This document shows positions 21,001-32,900 of a DNA stretch of 64,000 nucleotides, one piece after another. Each line of letters opens with the position of its first letter. Positions within the stretch are counted from its first letter, which is position 1. The notes under the pieces were generated by a model that did no database searches, was not told where the DNA came from, and was given only the letters and a program-made list of their open reading frames with translations. A program made the position numbers and the translations under genes. Location of the stretch: the NCBI GenBank assembly GCA_900660155.1, contig CABFPE010000168.1:44588-108587 (forward strand), in the 5' to 3' direction. The stretch is from Hofstenia miamia. Taxonomy: Eukaryota; Xenacoelomorpha; Acoela; Hofsteniidae.

Positions 21001-22400
21001 TATCAAATCACAATGAATATAAATACAGCTGACTTTCGAAATAAATTGTCACAACAGTGTAGGTAATAAGCAAAAGATCTTTCAATAAAAACAGTGAGTC
21101 ATAACTGTCTTAGCACAGATCGGCGTAGTGTTGCCGCAGTTGCAACTATCAAATGCCACATCATTCTCATAATTGCCGTAACCACATCCTCAACTCCACG
21201 CTTGCAATTGAAACATTGAATTTCAGGCCAAGAGGTTCTAAACATTTTAAAAAGGGCAATGTCTGGAGAATTTGACGAGCCTACGGTGACAGAACATTTC
21301 CTTTAACATAATTTCATGCACATGATGATGGCAGGCCAGATTCAGAAGGTTCCTACTTAACATGTTCTCGAATAACATATATACGCCTTTTTCCTACCTG
21401 TGTTACGAGATGTCGCATCAAAGTAAATGGAAGAAATGCAGTTCTTCAATCCTCAGTCTGCAACTGCATTATATAATGCTTTAGCCATAGCTTGGCCTGT
21501 TCCCTACGATCATTTTCAAATACACAGTAATTGATCAATGCCATTTCCAGAGACAAAATGGGAAGTTTGTCTACTTTTTCTTCCCCTTTAAATTGCTAGT
21601 TAGTTGTCCTTCCCAGTGAAGAGTTAATGCATTCCATAGTGAAATTCTGATTTGAACTGTAGATTCTTCCGAAACTGTTCACGAGCTCGATGAATGGACG
21701 ATCGATTGACATTAAATTCCTTGATTTTTTTACCAGAAGCATGGAGAATGGCAGACAAGTTGTGTATTGCCAACTAATCACTGGTCTTTGTTCGGTCTAG
21801 GGCAGAAAGAACCCCTCGACTTTATCTTTTTGCTCCGTGAATAATTGCTACAGATGCAGCGTTTGATTCACCCTCAAATGCAAATGAAACCTGACGCTCT
21901 CTAAACAAAAGCAGCTTCATTCTGTTGTTTTCAATGCATCTCAGTTATTTTCTTCCTGTATAGATTTCTTTAATTCCTCTTTTTGCTAATTTCATGTTCA
22001 CACCAAGCATGCTTCTTCCCTGTCTTCGTTTTTCTCACTGAGCCTCCAAAAACGCTTTGTCTTCTGCAATATTCATAATTTTCATTGCGTCTTGGTGGGC
22101 AACATCAAAAAGTTATTCAATAAATTTTGGAATTCTCTCTCATTCTTCATTTGTGTAACAGTTTTTCTTCGTTTATTCTTCTTTAAAGACTTCCATTTCA
22201 AAACAAGATTTTTCAACTTTTTCAATGCATGTTGAAATGGTCGCATTAGGATGCGTGCTCTGTTCCAAATGCCTTCAACTTCTCTTAAAGTCCTTGATTG
22301 CTACCTCATGTTTTCGTTGTAACACTCTCTTTCTGATGTAGATGTATCCGGAGAACGTCACCAATAGACGGAAGTTTGCCTGTAAATAAGAAGTCCTTAC
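21000..22400 (-). pseudogene. decayed member of an unnamed transposase-like invertebrate family
   Basis: Read on the minus strand, conserved blocks occur in the order known from many invertebrate predicted proteins: L-F-D-V-A-H-Q-D-A-M (about 22115), D-K-A-F-L-E-A-Q, L-S-A-L-D-R-T-K-T-S-D (about 21815), N-R-S-S-I-H-R-A-R-E-Q-F-R-K (about 21710), V-S-G-N-G-I-D-Q-L-L (about 21550), G-T-G-Q-A-M-A-K-A-L-Y (about 21510), F-D-A-T-S-R-N-T-G-R (about 21425) and S-N-S-P-D-I-A-L-F-K (about 21280). In intact relatives these surround Asp-containing blocks (H-W-D-G-K and F-D-T-T-A-S-N-T-G), which suggests an RNase H-like catalytic fold; that is inference. Many stops and frame changes; clearly dead. It lies in the last intron of the host gene, antisense to it. 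Confidence 0.68.
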
Positions 22401-22889
22401 CTCTAAGCAAATGTCATTCATTCTTGCGCAAATCCATTCTCGCCCCTTAAAATTTTATAATAACGAAGCGCACTGAAAGAGCTCTGAATGATTATTTATT
22501 CATTAGATGACGCAATTTCACGTGTTAATCCCAATGCTGCGTTGTAATCAAATTAGATTGACAATTTACTGGAGAAACATTGAAATCAATGAATTGTACA
22601 ATACGACAAATTGGAAATGTCTTTGCTTTCAAATTTACATAGGGTTAGGTTTGTACATTGAATTTATTTTAGGAATAATAAATAGATATATTTGATTTGA
22701 GCATACCTTAAATAACTTCCAAATTAGTTAAAAACTTGCATAGAAACAAAATATTTTTAGGGATGAGAGACAAGATATGTTGAAAAAAATTTTGCCTCAT
22801 ATAGGTAACACCATACTGCAAACTGCTAATACAACAAAGCATTGCTGTTAAAGTTTAGAATGGATACGTGGATTGGTAAAGGTTTCAAT

Positions 22890-23118
22890 TTTTCATCGCC
22901 ACCAGACAGTTCAGATTTCCTGATATTTGGTTGTGAGGTGGTTGAAAACTAATAATTGCAATCCCAAGCATGCGACATTGAAACAATTGAAATGTAGAAT
23001 AAGATCAGTAGTTGCTTCAATTCGCCCAGAAATACGTCAAACCACAGTAGATTCCAGCGAATCAAGAATTCAAGCGAGTATTTTTGAAGAAAAATGTTAT
23101 TTGATGCAAACGTTATAG
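22890..23118 (+). pseudogene. C-terminal fragment of a mariner-like transposase
   Basis: S-S-P-P-D-S-S-D-F-L-I-F-G (about 22897-22935) resembles the S-P-D-L-x-P-x-D-F-F-L-W-G block. It is followed in another frame by L-K-Q-L-K-C-R-I-R-S-V-V-A-S-I-R-P-E (about 22978-23030) and S-E-S-R-I-Q-A-S, which match the usual mariner C-terminus. Only this tail is present, with at least one frameshift. Confidence 0.5.
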
Positions 23119-23737
23119 GTTTGAAGTCGCCACTTATGAGTTATGACAAATATGGTAATAGATGTCATATGTATTGACTAAGTTTTTTTCCAAAATATTA
23201 TTTTAAAGTTTGTGTATGGCTTTATGATAACTTTGCACGTGGGATTTTAACAGTACAACCAGCCTGCATGTTCTGTTCCATTTTTATAATATTAGCTGGT
23301 CTTAGCCGACTATTTAATTAAAATATCACTGTACGGTTGACCCGTTTCAACATAGGCCAGTTGTACAACTTTCGTGTTGCATTTACGGCTAAGCAAAAAT
23401 ACAGATGAAGTAAGTCGATTGTTTTAATCCTATTCAGTCGGAATTTTTTTGAACTCCTCAGTTCTGGGGAAGTTTTCCTCCCACAAATCTAAACCTGGAC
23501 TGGATTATGATACTAAAACGAAATTTTACACAAATATTTCTTTAATCAACTATCAACTTAAAATGTTCAGTAGTTTGAATACCCCATTATTTATTTTTGA
23601 GTATAATGATCTGTATTATGATGTAGAAAATTAGCTGCCAACTGCAATTTTATTAGTTGACAACTTATTTATTATTTAACTTGCCTTACCTTTTGTCCAA
23701 TTTAAATACATTTGTGATAAATTACTGTGATATTTAG

Positions 23738-24013
23738 AAAATTATTGAAAAGTTGCTTCGCAACAGAGAAGATAATATTCCGGAAATCACTTTGCCTATT
23801 TGTTTGACTAAAAATACAGAACGTCTGCAATCACCTAATGCAGATCCCATCGTTAATTTTAACTGGGATAATTTGCTTTTGATGGATCATGGGGCCACTG
23901 TTGTATCTGTTCGCCATCTTCTGGGCCATCGATCTGAATTCTCTGATGCCGTTGACCAACCTTCTGATGTCGCAAAGAACGTGGTAGATCTTAAATCTGC
24001 TCTATCAATTTAG
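23738..24013 (+). CDS. unrecognised host gene, last exon E
   Basis: The acceptor TGATATTTAG ends at 23737; 91 codons run to TAG at 24011-24013. The translation begins K-I-I-E-K-L-L-R-N-R-E-D-N-I-P-E, has a central F-N-W-D-N-L-L-L-M-D-H-G-A-T-V-V and ends L-K-S-A-L-S-I. Joined to exon D in phase 0. Composition is that of a normal soluble protein, with no transposon-like motif. I do not recognise the family. Confidence 0.75.
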   Translation, partial: KIIEKLLRNREDNIPEITLPICLTKNTERLQSPNADPIVNFNWDNLLLMDHGATVVSVRHLLGHRSEFSDAVDQPSDVAKNVVDLKSALSI

Positions 24014-25400
24014 TAGAAATTTAGTAAGTGTGTAGTAATTCATTCTCCCTCTAAGTGTAAAAATCTATCAATTTAGAATAATTGTATTTATTCAATTATT
24101 GTATTTATTGCAAATATATTATGTTATAAGTGATTAATATATGGATTATTTTTTCTATTCTGATTTGAAAATACTGTAAAAATCACAGTACAGTCATTTT
24201 AGGATAAGATGAGATAATCTTTTTTCAAATAAGCATTTCCTTTTAACAACTGATGAAGTAAACGAAGAGCGTTGAGAGAATACTACAAGTCATTATGATA
24301 TTGCATTTACTAAAAATACAATACTCGAAACTAACGATTTTAATTGGGCAAAATATTTTAATCAAATTCATAAATTTTGTTCAAGAGCTGCGGTTCCCCA
24401 TTACATGTTTATGCCAACAGAAATTTCTTTACAACGAACATTTACTCACAAATTACCACCTCTATAAAGGAGTTATCTTTTGTCAAATTTGATGGAAGTA
24501 TATTTTTAAATGTAAAATGCTTGAAACTAGAAATGTTCAGAATTCTCAAATACAATGCTTTCCATTAATTCGCATAAATATATTCACATAAGCTTTCAGA
24601 GTCTTTAAATTCAGAATTTAAACAATTTGTTTTGAAGCTCTATGCAAGCGTTATTTTGGGCATAACAACTTTTTTACAAAGGTAATCTTTTTTAGGAGAA
24701 GTAAATACAATTTGGTAGAAAACGAAGTAAATTTGACTTGATTACAATTTTTCATCATTTTCAACTTGTTAGAATGATATTCTGATATCGTTAAAAAATG
24801 ATAAATTATAGGAGCTTTTGAACTAATTTCTTGATTTTGAGCACCTGGTTAACGGTTTCAACATATCTATTAAATCCAAACAAGATTGTACAGTTCAATT
24901 CCACGTGACACTACAATACGCTTTGGCATTATTTGAAAGAATGTATTCAGTTTTAATGAAATTTGATAAAGCAATAGGTGTATAATTCCTTTCGGTCTTT
25001 AATTACAATTTTAGAAAAGGGCGTGGAGAAACCCTGGCTTAATAGAATGTGGTATATTTTGTAGAATTTTTCGACAAATATAACTGTCACTACACTACCT
25101 AAAAAACCAACTGTATTTTAGCACATAGTTTAATCAAGTAAGTTCTGCTCCCTATTGACGTTTCTAGCATTTTGTTCATTTTTGAGGCAAAGCCATTTGT
25201 ATGTTCTACACCATTTCATTTCAATCGTTCTCAGACGACACATCAAATAGATGATTGCTACCATATCATCAACAGTAGGTCTGTAACACTATACGAACAG
25301 TTCGTATGCTTGAATTTAAACTAAATAAATCAACGGTGTACACATTGTTTATTAACTTGATTAACAAAAATTCACCAAAGTAAATGAAGAGATACATATA
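24014..25400. other. downstream region without recognised features
   Basis: AT-rich sequence after the stop of the unrecognised host gene, presumably its 3' UTR followed by intergenic DNA. No exon or repeat end was recognised. Confidence 0.45.
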
Positions 25401-25414
25401 AAAAACAAAAAACT

Positions 25415-26660
25415 CTAGGAAAGTTGTCGATCGCTAGTACCAAAAATGGTCCACAGCTGGGCACTTAAACAAATCGAGACGACTCGTTGAAGTGCCTGGG
25501 CATGCCACTGGACAAAGATTTTACGAACGATATCAGCAAACAAATAAAACATAACATCGGGTTTAGTTGGCCATTTCCTTGAAACTGAGCTTCTTTCCAT
25601 CACCGATATATTTGCGCCTTCATCATCTATTTCAGGTACTTTCCCGGGATGAACAGAACCATCATAATTTACTGCAACATAGTCGTCAACTTTGATTGCT
25701 CCACCAATTTCAACGCTTGGAACCAGGTTTCGATTTAAGCCACCAGAAAAATTAAAAAATGTCATCTCTTCTCCATCATACATCGATGTTTTAATAAGTT
25801 TGAAATCGCTAACTTCAATGACATGTGTGTTATTTGTACCAGGGACATCGGACCAGCATGCATCTAGTTATGGTATTAGCGCTAAACAAGATAACTTTTC
25901 CATTAAAGTTACACTTTCATAAGGCCTGCGCAAAAGAGTCTGCATCTTTAACAATATGGGAATGTGATGTCACAATATTTTCAATAACCTCTTTTACTGT
26001 GTCGCCCAAGCCATTGCATGGTCCTTTTCTATGCGATGTACAAAAGAAATTCCATCACTGTTTAAACGAATATAAATTGAACCATATTGAAGACAGCGTT
26101 TTCATTATAAACTTGTTCTTGAATTGGCTACACGGCATATCACTAAATATGTTGACAGATTGAACATGTGGGTAACTACAAGATATCATAGAAAAAATTG
26201 TAGTCATGCATGCAAAAACAGTAGTTTTATCATGATCTAAAACATTTGAAACCTGTACCACTTGTTCCAATGATTGTCTGTTCGATACTACAAGCGGAAA
26301 TATAGTAATCTGCTGCTTGTGCCAGTGTGCACTCTGTATGGCATCCTGCATCTCACAGGTGTAATTTTCAGCGAAATCAACCTGAACAAGCAACATTACT
26401 GATTCACATAACTTTGCTTCTGTTTTTATCCGCTCTTACGAGTTTTGTTGCTGCATCTTGACGTAAATGCGCCAAAGAAAAGGTTTCAATTTTTCCTTGA
26501 AATTACATACCGTGGCGTATATGGTTCCCTCCTTTTGAATCTTTTCATACCAGTTCTTTTCATTTCGTTGCCACTTCCACCATTTTGAATACATCCAAAA
26601 TCTGGTGTGATATGTTTTAGAACACGTTTTACTTGACATTCTTCTTCACTAAGGTAATCA
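25415..26660 (-). pseudogene. broken member of a conserved unnamed family with VDFAENY / SQFKNKF / KGPxNGLG motifs
   Basis: Order on the minus strand: a Trp-rich segment (F-W-M-Y-S-K-W-W-K-W, about 26600) with K-E-G-T; an F-K-E-K-L-K-P-F-L-W segment with M-Q-Q-Q; L-V-Q-V-D-F-A-E-N-Y-T-C with I-Q-S-A-H-W-H-K-Q-Q (26396-26310); F-S-D-M-P-C-S-Q-F-K-N-K-F (about 26145-26105); C-T-S-H-R-K-G-P-C-N-G-L-G-D-T-V-K-E (about 26040-25990); D-A-D-S-F-A-Q-A-L; and a C-terminal domain D-Y-V-A-V-N-Y-D-G-S-V-H-P-G-K (about 25700). I know this arrangement from many uncharacterised invertebrate proteins. The frame from about 26620 to 25930 is one frame with in-frame stops near 26433, 26052 and 25933; a frameshift separates the C-terminal part. 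Function unknown; the Asp-bearing blocks recall an RNase H-type transposase (inference). Confidence 0.75.
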
Positions 26661-27796
26661 CGGATATTTCATTCTGGTACGTTGTCAATTTTTATCATTC
26701 TAAACTTAAACACTATAGACGTATGAAATAGAAGTAAATTTTCACAAACAATATAGAAAATATTTGCTAAACTTAATAACAAGCATATGCAATATACCTG
26801 TGATAAATCAATAAAAAATTGAAATGTCTGATATATGTGACATGCAAGTTCATTTTCACCAATATCCAAAATACAAAATGGAATAAATTTTCGCCGTGCT
26901 TAAGCATTACATACATATGAAACAAAACGTATTGTATATGAGCTGTTTTTGTGCAGATGTATCACTATTTATTTTCGTAATTGACATGGGAAATCATGAC
27001 GCTCAAACTTGCTATCCAGATTATTCACTGCATTGTAAGCTGATGTATTCATAATAGTAATGCATTAATTCACCCATCCAAATTTTCTCATACTTCCATG
27101 TTGAATTTACCTTTCTAAACGTGTAAATATATGTAAATGGGTAAACAAAGGTATTTAATAGTGTATTATTCACACGCAAAAAATACAAGCGCATGGTATT
27201 TAGAAGACAAATCACTAAGAAATTTGAGAAACAAGCGTTCTTCAATATAAATCATGAAAAACAAGATGTATAAAATCCCATAGCATAAATTCACTTTAAA
27301 GTGGAAATGTAAAAACATCCTCAGTTAACCGTGAAATACTATAATATACATAACCAGTGAAAACAAAAGATGGAAAAAGTATGTGACCTACCCTGCTATT
27401 TGTGTGTAGATGCATTTGAAATTGCCAGACTGTTCTGCTTTTAACTTTCTTTGACCCAGTGAGTTGATTAATTAATAATTCGATAAATTCTTTTATACCA
27501 TGCAAAGTATCAATTGGTTCAGGCTAACCATGGTAATATTATTGAGGTGAAACCATTTCATTGATTCCATAGCAGTCTGCGAAAATTAATAGTAGTGAGT
27601 GCTATTGTAAATACAGAGTTCATACATGCTGATATGAAATAATCAACTGCATGGTTAGATAGTAGAAGTGCATAAATCTACATGATAAATATTTTGTATT
27701 AATCATAAACAAAATGTTTACAAAAAAATTTGAGAGCTAGAAATTTTGTAAAACAAGTACAAAGCAATAATATATCTCCCGACAAAACGAAAATCA
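26661..27796. other. AT-rich region, one outlying repeat copy
   Basis: No gene was recognised. 27290-27430 resembles the tail of the tandem repeat at 27797-28260 (the blocks GTGAAATACTATAATATACAT and TGTGTAGATGCATTTG), so it is probably a diverged outlying copy. Confidence 0.4.
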
Positions 27797-28260
27797 GCGT
27801 TTAATTTATAGTAAGCTACCAGTTATAAAAATAGTAAATTTAGAGTGCATGCGATTAAACAAAATATTCAACATAGCAAAAATCAATACATATAATTTAG
27901 TTAAAACGGAAATTTAAAAAACGTGCTTGATTAAGCATGAAATATTATAATATATTCAGATGATGAAAACAATTTTAATACATGTTGAGTAAATATCATC
28001 CAATTGACATGACAAAGTAAAAATCAATTTGTATAATTTATAGTTTTGGTAAGTTGCTAGGTACAAAAATAGAAAATTTAAATTGCATACAATTAAAGAA
28101 AATATTCAATGTAGCAAAAATCAACATGTATAATTTAGTTTAAAGGGTAAAATTTAAAAAACATACTCAATTAAATGTGAAATAATATAATATGCATGGG
28201 TTATCAAACAAAAGTATCAACATACCTCATTATTTGCATGTAGATGCATTCACCTGTCCA
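27797..28260. repeat. diverged tandem repeat, unit about 235 bp
   Basis: The blocks ATAATTTAG, AAATTTAAAAAACGTGC, GAAATATTATAATAT and ATTCAACATAGCAAAAATCA occur twice in the same order about 235 bases apart (27801-28030 and 28035-28210). A third partial copy lies near 27290-27430. Copies differ at roughly one base in five. No coding frame spans the unit. Confidence 0.6.
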
Positions 28261-29170
28261 AAACACATTGCCTTCAATTTATGACCTGTCACCAATTTGT
28301 GTCATTCTTTATAATTATATGGCAATAAACAAGTCTTTTTAAAGTGAAACCGTCTTTAATTGAAGCAAAACATGCTTTAAATTGTGCCTACATCATTGAA
28401 AAACCGTGTATGATGTGAAACTAGAACAAAGAACAAAGAAACTTTGTAAACATCACCACTATTTTTAAAAATAATTTTATTTTATTAATTATTTATTGTA
28501 AAATTTTTTGGTAAATGTATATTTTCAAGTTAATTATTTTGTTAATTTATTTTTGCAATTTATTTCTTTGCTAAGAGATTTGAATTACAGCATTTGACCA
28601 AAATCAAATTACTGTTAAAATGTATTAGGCACTCTTGATCATTGAAAGATAATAAATTTATGCTGTATATTCACTGATAATGTCAATATGTGTTCTCTCC
28701 CAACATCAAATTAGTTTTTACCCATTGTAAAGGAGTTGGTATTTTTAATGCTATGAAAGAAAAAATTCTCTTTGTGCAGTTTTTGCTAATGCTTTTTTCA
28801 TTTGTAATTTAGTTCCTTTACACATTGCAGTGATAATATATGTAGTGTTTTCCTTTGCAAATCAAGTTGCCAGGAAATTTTTATTGATGTTAGAAATATT
28901 AAACATTTACAAGCAATCAATTCCCAAATAAAAATTTTCTCAACTGTATTTTATTCACTATTTAAATGTAAAAATAATTTACCTGTGTTGGAGAAATTCA
29001 ACCATCTTTGACTCAATCTCCATATAAACTGAATAATGCACTACATTTTGCAACTCAGAAAAAGAATATCAATAGATTTATTAAATTAAAAACACAAATG
29101 TATATTTATAACTTTGGAGTTTACATAAATGCTGCAAACATCAAATGAAATAATTTTGATTTCCTGTCAT
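28261..29170. other. AT-rich sequence without recognised features
   Basis: Very AT-rich, with short T and A runs; no exon, repeat end or element was recognised. Confidence 0.45.
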
Positions 29171-29174
29171 TTCT

Positions 29175-29585
29175 TCATTCTGTGTGTATATCCAGCGGGA
29201 TATAAATCCTCCCAGTCCCAGTAAAGTCAATCACTTGACATTGCTCAATACAAAATTTCACGTTTATTCTATTGATATATGATTGTGACACTGGATTATA
29301 CATTGGATTTCGTGTTTCATGATGAATAATTAGGGTGGTGCTTGGTTTTGTATCATATGTCAGCATCAAGGGACATTTATCCAATAAGGGTAATTGTGTG
29401 CTTCCAACAAATTGAGGTTTTACAATATTGGTTTGTACCATTAAAATATGATTTCCAGCATATGTGTCACATTCATAGCTAGCATTGGTTGGTGTGTTTG
29501 GATAAATCTTTCCATAAAATCCTAGCACATTTCCATAATTAAGCAACATTAGTATTGTAGAGTCACTCAGGGCCTCCCTTTTCAA
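29175..29585 (-). pseudogene. fragment resembling a Polinton/virus-type structural protein
   Basis: The translation contains V-L-G-F-Y-G-K-I-Y-P-N, then S-Y-E-C-D-T-Y-A-G-N-H-I-L-M-V-Q-T-N-I-V, then V-G-S-T-Q-L-P-L-L, then N-P-M-Y-N-P-V. A pattern of this kind (L-G-F, a D-I/N-I-V strand, V-G-x-x-x-x-P-L-L-R) is frequent in invertebrate virus-derived structural genes associated with Polinton/Maverick-type elements. It is an isolated fragment with no other Polinton part in the neighbourhood. Assignment rests on recalled motifs. Confidence 0.4.
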
Positions 29586-29636
29586 TTTGAATTAACTTTG
29601 TAATTTCGAGCTAAATCCTGCTCTAATTTTAGCTAA

Positions 29637-29900
29637 TGACGTCACATTGACGTAAATGATTTTATCACTCAAATTTCTAGCATAGTATTTCGATCTTATC
29701 TTTGTTTGTCCCCTTGAAATTGTGTGATGTGTTATTGCTCTTTAATTTTGCGAGGGAAACTGTGATTGCAAAAGTGTAAGCAATTACTGGTAATAATTCG
29801 ATCATTTTGTATAAATACTTGAGAGACTTGTAGCAAGGACACAAATAAACGTTGTCTCACTCAACTGCGTTTGCTTTTTGCTTCTATTTAATATTGCTAA
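29637..29900 (+). promoter_or_regulatory. LTR-like promoter block (possible solo LTR)
   Basis: A CRE-type TGACGTCA lies at 29637-29644, a TATA-type box (TATAAATAC) at 29810-29818 and AATAAA at 29844-29849, followed by a T-rich stretch. TATA and AATAAA 30 bases apart is the arrangement of a compact LTR. No second copy was identified in the window, so this may be a solo LTR or an unrelated promoter. Confidence 0.3.
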
Positions 29901-30053
29901 CCCTTTTTTAGGAAGTATGATTTTTATAATAGATGCTTAAGTTTCCGGCGACAATTTGGTAGTTACTCCTCTGTGTTTAGAGCAACAATATTCTTTATTC
30001 TGGCAGGCAGCCCAAATCGTGGACGGAATTAGGTTAGGTATACGACTATGTGT

Positions 30054-30258
30054 AAGGCATGGAGTTCTGCTATTATACATGGAGGTGAAGCAGCATTTAC
30101 CTCCTTCCTGAAGAAGGCTATTAAATTTTATTTAATTGGCTGTCATTTTTCATCAATCAGATTTTGTGTGGCACAAATTTTCTGCACACAATACAACAAT
30201 AGCCTTTCCCAGGAAGCACTTTGCCTCCATGTATAATAGCAGAAATCCATGGTGTAGG
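30054..30258. repeat. imperfect inverted repeat (hairpin-forming)
   Basis: TTCTGCTATTATACATGGAGG at about 30065-30085 has its reverse complement at about 30223-30243, and the match extends weakly outwards (CATGGA blocks) and inwards (AAGGCTATT). The loop is about 110 bases. It could fold into a hairpin and may be a small foldback MITE; no target duplication was determined. Confidence 0.7.
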
Positions 30259-30259
30259 G

Positions 30260-31000
30260 AATAAGAACTTTTAATCAATCATTGCAATTTGAACATTCAC
30301 ACTATAACTTTACACTGTGATGATAATAAACTGTTGGTAACCACAAATGCATGGCAATTACATGCTATTATTACATTATTACATGAGCTAAGAATAAGAA
30401 ATAATGAGAAATGTTTTACTGAGCTAGAAATTAACAACTAGAGACACATAGGGTAGCACCTTTTGCGAGTTTGGAATTCTCGTCGTGGATATTGCTTCAG
30501 CATGATGCCATATGAGTTGGTCATTGTTGGAAGTGAGTCCTTGGTGGATCTTTACTGTTACTTTGTTACAATGGCAAATTACTGATATCTTTGTTTTCTG
30601 TTGGAATGCGGGTTGCTCACTGTGATGGTAGCCTTTGCAACCTTCTGTTTAACCCCAGTATCACTGTAGTAGCCTGAATGATTCTACATGGTAACCATGA
30701 CGTGATCTGGAGCTGTCACCAAGCTCTGATGATGTTCTAAGTTCCTTTCTGTTGTTACCTTGTTGTGGTTTCTTTCTTCTAGCATTTGGATTTAGTACCT
30801 AACCCCTCTACCACACTGTCTACCATTTCAGTTTTGTCTACTAAACTCTCTAGAGTATACTCTCAAATTGTTTTTGGATTGTTACTGAATTTTCTTTATT
30901 CTTTTCTTTTATTGCTTAGAATGGATATGGATAGTTTTCCTCGTAATTGGACTCCCTCACAGAGCATCCCCAGTGCAAGTGTAGGTGGCTGATGGAATAT
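30260..31000. other. sequence upstream of the second gypsy fossil
   Basis: Probably includes the leader of the downstream element, but I cannot place its 5' LTR. No other feature is recognised. Confidence 0.4.
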
Positions 31001-31059
31001 TAGTTACTGTATCTTCACCCTCTCAATTTACTCGATTAACCCCAGTGGTTACTCACTGA

Positions 31060-32900
31060 ATGTTCAGCCCAACCAATGTTCCTCCTAACCCTTTTCTACT
31101 GTGCAACACTATTTCACCACCTTTAGACCCACAAGCAGTGGAGATTGAATGGCTCAAAGAAGCTATTTCACAGCAGACTTCAATTCAAGCAAATTATGAG
31201 CGACATATTGATTCTTTGCAGGACGAACTATGGCAACAAGCCTCTAAAGCATTGCTGAGGGAGAAAAGATTAATTGACACTATTACTTCCCCACCCTCTG
31301 CAACCAATTTATCAGGAGAGCACACCTCCTCATTGACCCTCTACCCCGTCTGAAATTTCAGAGTATGTAACATGTGATGTTCTTAATGAAGCCCTCAATG
31401 CTTTCAGTACTCATTTTATTAATACTGTTATTCAACTTGTTTCAGCGCCCCTACCAGGTGCCTCCAGTGTGCCTACCACCAGTTCTTTGACGCCTAAATT
31501 TGTAACATCAGCTACTTCCTTCACAAGCTGCAGTCCCACATTTACACAATCTGCTCTAACCCACGTGTCAATGCTACTCCTGGTTCTTGAGCTCCAAGTG
31601 TGACCCCTTTGCCTCCAGTGCCCGTCAACACTTCAGTTGTGCCTACTGTTTCTGTATTAACCACACCGAAATCTCCGAGTGATCCTAGCAGGTCCAAGAC
31701 AACACAGGCCATGGTTCACTCAATCAATTCTTCAACTTGAAGCTAGTGGAAGTGAAACTGTCAATCACTTCAACTGACATTCTGTGTTGCCAAAGTTCAC
31801 AGTTAAGATTGATGAAATTTCTCAGTCCTTTGATGAGTGGCTGTTTCTTTTCAAACTTACTATAAAGCAAGATGCCACTGTTGCTCAGTTTCCCATGTAT
31901 TTGCAGGGCCTTGCTTACAATCAATACATGATGCTGGGCAAGTGAATTAAAACGGATTATCAATTACTTGTTGGTCATTTTGAAGATCATTATCATGCCC
32001 CGCAAATTAAACATCAATATAAAACTCTGCTTTGCGAGCTTTCATTCAAGAAAGGAGACGATGTCTGTACATATATAACTCAAGTTGAAAGGTTATTTCG
32101 GCTTAGCAAACTCACACCAGAATATTCAAAACATGATTTGTTTTCCTTCAACATTTGCAGCCACTTAGAGCTAAAGTGTGACCCCAAATACGAACTTAAC
32201 ATGATCATCTGGAAAGCCATTATCATTGTCTACATGATGTATAACTCTACTCAGATCAACAAAGGCGTAGGTGAAATGAAACTCAGTCAACCTACCACTA
32301 AGGTATCTCTATTATTAGATAGATCTGTCACCAAGAAAAAGTCTGATGATTCTCAGACCCACTGTTACTGTTGTGGCCAGAAGGGCTATATCAAGCCGAA
32401 TTGTAGTGCCATGATCCATCTTGTATCAGATGGCAATGGTTTTGTCATTGATGAGCCTTGTCTGAAGGAACGCCCTCTTGCCATAGATTCCAACTCAGTC
32501 AGTCCTTTAAACTGAATGGAGTGCTGCCTCCTGAAAATGTGCACAGGATGTTTTGGTTGTAGCCAATTTACTGTGAGCCAATGTCATTCTTGTGGACATC
32601 AACAGAATGTTAATAAATGCCACCATAGATACAGGAGCCTCAGCATCAATCATTAGCAAAGATTGTTGCCACAAGTTATGCATGAGAAGAGACAAGTTAG
32701 ATCCACTAGCAATCCGACTGCTTGATGCCTCAGGCAACTCCATCTCCTTGAAAGGTGGAGTGCCTAATTTTGAGTTATGAATCCGCCAAGAACTTTACAA
32801 AGTGGATTTGGTTGTCATTGATACCCACCATCAGCCTCTGCCATAAAATATTATCTTAGGAAATGATTTTCTGGAGCATAATGCTTGTGTCATTGATTAT
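31060..32900 (+). pseudogene. gag and protease region of the second gypsy fossil
   Basis: The coiled-coil N-terminus is followed by an S-F-D-E-W-L-F-L-F-K-L block (about 31830), typical of gypsy gag cores, and by a zinc knuckle C-x2-C-x4-Y/H-x4-C near 32362-32403. The retropepsin-like block I-D-T-G-A-S-A-S-I-I lies near 32625-32655. Fossil. Confidence 0.88.
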
